Below are positions 47,543 to 51,826 of a DNA stretch of 51,826 nucleotides, one piece after another (positions within the stretch are counted from its first letter, which is position 1; every line of letters begins with the position of its first letter). The notes under the pieces were generated by a model. That model was not told the DNA's origin. It worked only from the letters and a program-made list of their open reading frames with translations, and made no database searches. The position numbers were made by a program, and so were the translations under genes. The DNA is taken from positions 1 through 51,826 of the forward strand of contig NZ_JBHVBO010000011.1 in NCBI RefSeq assembly GCF_042668085.1, in the 5' to 3' direction. The stretch comes from Isoptericola sp042668085 (GTDB taxonomy: Bacteria > Actinomycetota > Actinomycetes > Actinomycetales > Cellulomonadaceae).

Positions 47543-48346
47543 ATGCCGGACACGCCCAGCGCCCGGTCCAGCTCGACCGACCGGGACCGGATCGCCGCGG
47601 CTCAGGAGGCCGCGGGCATCTCGCCGCTCCTGCCGCCCGGCGGCGCCGCGGCCGAGCTCAACCCCACGCAGGCCCCCGCCCGCGCGGGCGACCGCTCCCA
47701 CGTCGTGGTGCTCGACTACGGCTTCGGCAACGTCCGCTCCGCCGTGCGCGCCCTCGAGCGCGTCGGGGCCGACGTGGAGCTCACCGCGGACCTCGCGCGC
47801 GCCGCGGAGGCCGACGGCCTCGTGGTGCCGGGCGTGGGTGCGTTCGCCGCCTGCATGGCCGGCCTCCGTGCGGTCCGGGGCGACCAGGTGATCGACCGGC
47901 GCCTCGCGGGCGGCCGCCCCGTGCTGGGCATCTGTGTCGGCATGCAGGTGATGTTCGACGCCGGCGTGGAGCACGGCGAGCGCGCCGAGGGCCTGGGCGA
48001 GTGGCCCGGCGTCGTCGAGCGCCTGGACGCCCCGGTCGTGCCGCACATGGGCTGGTCGCCCGTGGAGGTCCCCGAGGGCTCCCGCCTGTTCGCGGGGGTG
48101 GAGCACGAGCGGTTCTACTTCGTGCACTCGTACGCGGCGCAGGAGTTCACGCAGGGGCACGACGGCGACGCCGACCCCCGCTACACGCCGCCGCTGGTCA
48201 CCTGGGCGCGGCACGGCGCGCCGGGCTCCGAGGCCCGGTTCGTCGCCGCCGTCGAGAGCGGCCCCCTCGCCGCCACGCAGTTCCACCCCGAGAAGTCCGG
48301 CGACGCCGGCGCGACCCTGCTCGAGAACTGGGTGCGGTCGCTCTGA
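47543..48346 (+). CDS. hisH: Imidazole glycerol phosphate synthase, glutaminase subunit
   Basis: A 267-residue class I glutamine amidotransferase that feeds ammonia to HisF. Catalytic triad: C131 (GICVGMQ), H248 and E250 (FHPEKSG). VVVLDYGFGNVRSAVRALE, VVPGVGAF and HMGWSPVEVP are conserved. An extra N-terminal stretch of about 50 residues (Ser/Asp-rich, then AAAQEAAGISPLLPPGG) is unusual. GGGGAG lies upstream of the ATG at 47543. hisF is not in this window. Confidence 0.94.
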   Translation: MPDTPSARSSSTDRDRIAAAQEAAGISPLLPPGGAAAELNPTQAPARAGDRSHVVVLDYGFGNVRSAVRALERVGADVELTADLARAAEADGLVVPGVGAFAACMAGLRAVRGDQVIDRRLAGGRPVLGICVGMQVMFDAGVEHGERAEGLGEWPGVVERLDAPVVPHMGWSPVEVPEGSRLFAGVEHERFYFVHSYAAQEFTQGHDGDADPRYTPPLVTWARHGAPGSEARFVAAVESGPLAATQFHPEKSGDAGATLLENWVRSL

Positions 48347-48376
48347 CGGCCGCACCACCGAACGATGGAGAACCCT

Positions 48377-49108
48377 GTGACTGACCGCCTCGTGCTGCTG
48401 CCCGCCGTCGACGTCGCCGACGGCCAGGCCGTCCGCCTCGTCCAGGGGGAGGCCGGCTCCGAGACGTCCTACGGCGACCCGCTGGCCGCCGCCCGCGACT
48501 GGCAGGCGGGCGGCGCCGAGTGGATCCACCTGGTGGACCTCGACGCGGCGTTCGGTCGCGGCTCGAACGCGGACCTGCTGGCGCAGGTCGTGGCCGAGCT
48601 CGACGTCCAGGTGGAGCTGTCGGGCGGCATCCGCGACGACGCCTCGCTCGAGCGCGCCCTGGCCACCGGCGCGCGCCGCGTCAACATCGGCACCGCCGCC
48701 CTCGAGGACCCGGAGTGGACCGCCCGCGTCATCGCCGAGCACGGCGACGCCGTCGCCGTCGGCCTCGACGTGCGCGGCACCACGCTCGCCGCCCGCGGCT
48801 GGACGCAGGAGGGCGGCGACCTGTGGGAGGTGCTCGCCCGCCTGGACGACGCCGGCTGCGCGCGCTATGTCGTCACGGACGTCACCAAGGACGGTACGCT
48901 GCGCGGGCCGAACGTCGACCTGCTGCGCGAGGTCGCGTCGCGCACGCCGGCCAAGGTGGTGGCGTCGGGCGGTATCTCCTCGCTCGCCGACCTCGAGGCC
49001 CTGCGCGCCCTGGTGGCGGACGGCGTCGAGGGCGCCGTGGTGGGCAAGGCCCTGTACGCCGGGGCGTTCACGCTGCCCGAGGCGCTCGACGTGGCAGGCC
49101 GGGCGTGA
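48377..49108 (+). CDS. priA: Bifunctional phosphoribosyl isomerase (HisA/TrpF)
   Basis: A 243-residue TIM barrel. In actinobacteria lacking trpF this enzyme isomerises both ProFAR (histidine) and PRA (tryptophan); whether trpF is absent here is not visible. Conserved: LLPAVDVADGQAVRLVQGEAG (catalytic Asp), HLVDLDAAFGRGSNADLL, VELSGGIRDDASLE, YVVTDVTKDGTLRGPNVDLL (second catalytic Asp) and VVASGGISSLADL. GTG 48377 is preferred because GGAG (48367-48370) is 6 bases upstream; an in-frame ATG at 48365 would include it in the gene. Confidence 0.9.
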   Translation: MTDRLVLLPAVDVADGQAVRLVQGEAGSETSYGDPLAAARDWQAGGAEWIHLVDLDAAFGRGSNADLLAQVVAELDVQVELSGGIRDDASLERALATGARRVNIGTAALEDPEWTARVIAEHGDAVAVGLDVRGTTLAARGWTQEGGDLWEVLARLDDAGCARYVVTDVTKDGTLRGPNVDLLREVASRTPAKVVASGGISSLADLEALRALVADGVEGAVVGKALYAGAFTLPEALDVAGRA

Positions 49109-49896
49109 CGGCCGGGGACGGCCGGTCCCTGCCGGGGCACCTGAGGTCCATCCAGCCGACGTCGCAGTTCGCGGGCGACGACGGGTCCGCCGACCCGGAG
49201 CTCGCCGCCCTGCTCGCCGCGCACGCCGCCGGCACCGGGTCGCTGGAGGACGTCGTCCGGCGTCTCGCCGTCACCCGCGTGCTGGTGCCCGTGCTCGCCG
49301 AGCTGGCCGTCGCCGACGTCGTGGAGCACGAGGGCCCCTCGGGCACGCAGGAGCTGCACGTCGACAAGGAGGCGGCGGCCGGCGTGGTGGCCATCGAGGC
49401 GCCCGACGGTCGCCGGGCGCTCCCCGTCTTCACGTCGGTGGACGCGATGACGGCCTGGCGCGCCGACGCCCGTCCCGTCCCGGTCGAGGCGGCCCGTGCC
49501 GCCCTCTCGGCGGTGAGCGAGGACTGGTCGCTGCTGGTCGTGGACCCGGCCGGGCCCGCGACCGCCCTCGTGCCACGGCCGGCGGTCTGGGCGCTCGCCC
49601 AGGGCGAGGAGTGGCGCCCGGCGCTCGTCCCCGCGGGCGCGGACGGCGCCCTCGAGGTGGACCCGGAGGTCGCCGCCGCGGTCGCGGACGCCGCCGCGCC
49701 CGTGCAGCACGTCGTCCGCGCGCACGCCGAGCGCGGGCGGAGCGCGGAGGTGGCCGTCGTCCTCGCCCTCGACCCGGGCCTGGACCGGTCGGGGCTGGAC
49801 CGCGTGCTCGCGCAGGTCAACGCCCGCCTCGGCGCCTCGACCGTGATCTCCGGCCGCGTGGACTCGCTCGAGCTGCGGGTGGGCGCGGCGCGCTGA
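49105..49896 (+). CDS. SseB family protein
   Basis: A 263-residue protein of the SseB family (two domains: LLAAHAAGTGSLEDVVRRLAVTRVLVPVLAE then ALPVFTSVDAMTAWRADARPVPVEAARAAL, and a C-terminal LALDPGLDRSGLDRVLAQVNARL region). The GTG overlaps the priA stop, coupling it to the histidine genes; this pairing is common in Micrococcales. The function is unknown. A terminator follows. Confidence 0.82.
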   Translation: MTAGDGRSLPGHLRSIQPTSQFAGDDGSADPELAALLAAHAAGTGSLEDVVRRLAVTRVLVPVLAELAVADVVEHEGPSGTQELHVDKEAAAGVVAIEAPDGRRALPVFTSVDAMTAWRADARPVPVEAARAALSAVSEDWSLLVVDPAGPATALVPRPAVWALAQGEEWRPALVPAGADGALEVDPEVAAAVADAAAPVQHVVRAHAERGRSAEVAVVLALDPGLDRSGLDRVLAQVNARLGASTVISGRVDSLELRVGAAR

Positions 49897-49899
49897 GCG

Positions 49900-49922
49900 G
49901 ACGCCCCTAGCCCGGGGGCGTC
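49900..49922. terminator. Hairpin between sseB-like and protease genes
   Basis: GACGCCCC (49900-49907) pairs with GGGGCGTC (49915-49922) around a 7-base loop, overlapping the protease stop codon. Converging genes on both sides. Confidence 0.6.
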
Positions 49923-50722
49923 GCCGAAGGGCTGACGGACGGCTGACCGGACGGCCGTGCGCAGGGCGGCAGCGCCCGGAACGCGTCGGCGTCGTCCAGC
50001 AGCCGTTCCAGGGTGGAGAGCGGCACCAGCAGGGAGCGGCCGTCGGAGGTCTTCGCGTACACGACCCCGATCACCCGTCCCCGCGTGTCGAGTGCCGCCG
50101 ACCCCGACGAGCCCGGCTCGACCGGCGCGTCGGTGAGCAGCACCTCGCCCAGGTTCTCGTGCAGGGGATCGGTGGTCGGGCCGATGACCTCGCCCGCGGT
50201 GATGGTCAGCTCGCCGCCCTCGGGATAGCCGACCACGGTGACGGCGTCGCCGGGTCGCGGGTCGGCGTCCGCGAGGGTGGGGTAGCTCGGCAGCGGGTCG
50301 GCAGTGCGCACCAGGGCGAGGTCGGCCAGCGACGCGCTGCCCGCGGCGGAGACCTCGAGGTCCCGGCCGTCGTAGGTGCTGACCTCCAGGGACTCCGAGT
50401 CGGCCACGACGTGGCGGTTGGTGACGAGCGTGTGGGCGTCGACGGCGAAGCCCGACCCGGTCGACAGCCCGTCGCAGCCGACGTTGCGGATCCGCACGGC
50501 CATGCGCTGCACGGCGTCGAAGCCGTCGGGGGACAGGCCCGCTCCGTCGGAGGCGAGCGGCGCGGGGGCGGACGGCGCGACGCGCGTCGGGACGACGTCG
50601 TCCGGCACCGCGGGCGGCAGGGCGGGAAGCACCCCGCAGCCGGCGAGCGCCGCGGCGAGGAGGACGGCGGGCGCCGGGCGCAGGCCCCGCGCGACGCCCC
50701 GCGAGCGCCCCGGTCGGGTCAC
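49907..50722 (-). CDS. Trypsin-like serine protease lipoprotein
   Basis: A 271-residue secreted protease. A signal peptide (about 10-28) ends in the lipobox ALAGC (C29), so it should be lipid-anchored and be cleaved by the LspA encoded upstream in this window. The trypsin fold has H104 (TNRHVVA), D134 (SLADLALV) and S206 (PGSSGSA). The GTG overlaps the stop of the coiled-coil gene (GTGA). Substrate unknown; no PDZ domain, unlike HtrA. Confidence 0.9.
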   Translation of the reverse strand: MTRPGRSRGVARGLRPAPAVLLAAALAGCGVLPALPPAVPDDVVPTRVAPSAPAPLASDGAGLSPDGFDAVQRMAVRIRNVGCDGLSTGSGFAVDAHTLVTNRHVVADSESLEVSTYDGRDLEVSAAGSASLADLALVRTADPLPSYPTLADADPRPGDAVTVVGYPEGGELTITAGEVIGPTTDPLHENLGEVLLTDAPVEPGSSGSAALDTRGRVIGVVYAKTSDGRSLLVPLSTLERLLDDADAFRALPPCARPSGQPSVSPSATPPG

Positions 50723-51300
50723 TGCGCGAGCTCCTGCTCGAGCTGGTCGTTCGCCTCGGAGGCCTGGCGGCACAGGGTCTCGACGTCGGAGGCGAACCGG
50801 TCGAGGTCCTTCGCGTCGTACGAGCCCCGGTCCTCGAGGTACGTGATGAGCTGCGACTGGGCGTCGACGCAGTCGCCGAGCGCCGTGGTCACGACACCGG
50901 CCGCCTCGCTCACCCGCCGCTGGTAGTCCAGGTACTGCTGCGAGGCGACGTTCTCGTCCCCGAGCTGGGCCTTCTCGTTGGCGAGGTCGGTGATGCGGGC
51001 GGTGGCGGTGGCGAGCTGCTCGCGGGCCGCGAGCAGCTCCGCGTCGGTGGCCTCGAGCTCGGCGTCGAGCGACGCCACCCGGTCGGCGTACCCCCGGGCC
51101 TCGTCCTCCCACGCGGCGCTGTGCGCCTGCCAGCGCGTCGTGGTCACCCACAGGTACGCGCCGAGGCCGAGCGACCCGACGAGCAGCACGGTCAGGACGG
51201 TCACGGCCGGGCGTCGGCCGCGTCGTCGCGCGGGCGCGCCGCCGCCCGGGGGCGACGGCGGGTGGTCCGAGGGCGGCGGCCAGGCGGACGGGGCGGACAT
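50719..51300 (-). CDS. Membrane-anchored coiled-coil protein, unknown
   Basis: A 193-residue protein: a Pro-rich cytoplasmic start, one membrane helix (about 32-53, AVTVLTVLLVGSLGLGAYLWV) and a long extracytoplasmic coiled coil (about 64-125, LDAELEATDAELLAAREQLATATARITDLANEKAQLGDEN), then a helical segment with two cysteines. I do not recognise a family. It is coupled to the protease gene, so it could be its substrate or regulator, which is inference from location. Confidence 0.75.
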   Translation of the reverse strand: MSAPSAWPPPSDHPPSPPGGGAPARRRGRRPAVTVLTVLLVGSLGLGAYLWVTTTRWQAHSAAWEDEARGYADRVASLDAELEATDAELLAAREQLATATARITDLANEKAQLGDENVASQQYLDYQRRVSEAAGVVTTALGDCVDAQSQLITYLEDRGSYDAKDLDRFASDVETLCRQASEANDQLEQELAQ

Positions 51301-51301
51301 C

Positions 51302-51703
51302 TCAGACGACGGAGCCCGTGTACTTCTCGCCGGGGCCCTCCCCGGGGGCGTCCGGCACGACCGACGCCTCGCGGAACGCGAGCTGCAACGACCGCAGGCC
51401 GTCGCGCAGGGAGCGGGCGTGCTGGTTGCCGATGTCGGGGGCGCTCGCCGTGACGAGCGCCGCGAGCGCGGTGATCAGCTTGCGGGCCTCGTCGAGGTCC
51501 AGGTGTCCCTGGGCGTCGGCGTCCTCCGCCAGGCCGCACTTCACGGCGGCGGCGCTCATGAGGTGCACGGCCGCGGCGGTGATGACCTCGACCGCGGCGA
51601 CGTCGGCGATGTCCCGGGTGGCGTCGTCGGCGGCGGAGCTCGCGGGGATCTCTGCGCGGATCTCAGCGGGGGCGGGGGAGGTGGCGTCGGGCGAGGTGCT
51701 CAT
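51302..51703 (-). CDS. DUF1844 family protein
   Basis: A 133-residue protein. The core (AAVEVITAAAVHLMSAAAVKCGLAE, then HLDLDEARKLITALAALV) matches the DUF1844 family, usually found beside infC in actinobacteria. The first ~40 residues are Ala/Pro/Asp-rich. ATG 51703 is the preferred start; ATG 51712 would add three residues; both lack a strong ribosome-binding site. It ends one base before the ATG of the coiled-coil gene. infC is expected upstream but would lie beyond the window end. Confidence 0.75.
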   Translation of the reverse strand: MSTSPDATSPAPAEIRAEIPASSAADDATRDIADVAAVEVITAAAVHLMSAAAVKCGLAEDADAQGHLDLDEARKLITALAALVTASAPDIGNQHARSLRDGLRSLQLAFREASVVPDAPGEGPGEKYTGSVV

Positions 51704-51752
51704 GGGGTCCATCTTCGCATCGGGGCGGAGCGACGACGGCGCCGCCGGAGAC

Positions 51753-51826
51753 GGCGGGGGGGGGGCCGCCCCCGGGGGGCGGGCGGCCGGGGGGGGGGGG
51801 GGGGGGGGCCGGGGGGGGGGGCCGCC
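51753..51826. other. Low-complexity G-run end, probable artefact
   Basis: The last ~74 bases consist of G runs (10 G at 51756-51765, 20 G at 51789-51808, 11 G at 51811-51821) with short C interruptions. No gene or signal is visible. Confidence 0.8.

Noticed and set aside
48365..48376. ATG at 48365 as the priA start
   Set aside because: The GTG at 48377 has GGAG at the right distance and gives the family's usual N-terminus.
1..51826. CRISPR array, tRNA or rRNA gene, insertion sequence, phage or toxin-antitoxin locus
   Set aside because: No spaced identical repeats, cloverleaf, rRNA or transposase sequence was seen; the tandem repeats found are short and inside genes.

Overview
The window is a very GC-rich (visibly above 70%) stretch of an actinobacterial chromosome. 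Gene content and order (mraZ-rsmH-ftsL-ftsI-murEF-mraY-murD-ftsW-murGC-ftsQZ, then pgeF-sepF-yggT-divIVA), the absence of ftsA, the SAV_6107-type HEPN gene beside dinB, DUF3040, priA and many GTG starts fit the order Micrococcales. A Cellulomonas, Cellulosimicrobium or Isoptericola type of organism is my best guess; it is inferred from gene content, not from a database search.

Layout. 1-3.4 kb: a spermidine-synthase-like protein (minus) diverges from a HEPN-dinB pair whose promoter carries a perfect LexA box, followed by a DUF3040 membrane protein. 3.5-8.25 kb (minus): a translationally coupled moxR, DUF58 and transglutaminase operon. 8.6-25.5 kb: the division and cell-wall cluster from mraZ to ftsZ, mostly with stop/start overlaps; the shared moxR-mraZ intergenic region is full of MraZ-box-like repeats. 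25.5-30.4 kb: pgeF, sepF, yggT, divIVA, a DksA/TraR-like gene, lspA, rluD. 30.5-35.4 kb: dnaE, a NUDIX gene, a PPOX/F420-type gene and a convergent S4-domain gene. 35.5-49.9 kb: the histidine genes, split in two. hisD stands alone with its own terminator; 8.4 kb later come hisC-hisB-unknown-hisH-priA-sseB. The gap holds a SWIM-SNF2 ATPase, a RecQ helicase fused to a phosphoribosyltransferase-like domain, a 4-TM protein, a Tat-exported Rieske lipoprotein and a zinc alcohol dehydrogenase. 49.9-51.7 kb (minus): a DUF1844 protein, a coiled-coil membrane protein and a lipoprotein serine protease. The last ~75 bases are long G runs and look like a sequencing or assembly artefact.

How it works together. 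Most of the window makes the septum: lipid II synthesis (MurC-F, MraY, MurG), its polymerisation and crosslinking (FtsW/FtsI), the FtsL/FtsQ scaffold, FtsZ, and the SepF and DivIVA membrane partners. Regulation visible in the sequence includes a LexA/SOS box, MraZ boxes, two Crp/GlxR-type sites between adhP and hisC, and a recurring TANNNT box 6-8 nt before the start codon of nine genes, which implies leaderless mRNAs. I see no tRNA, rRNA, CRISPR array, insertion sequence or prophage.
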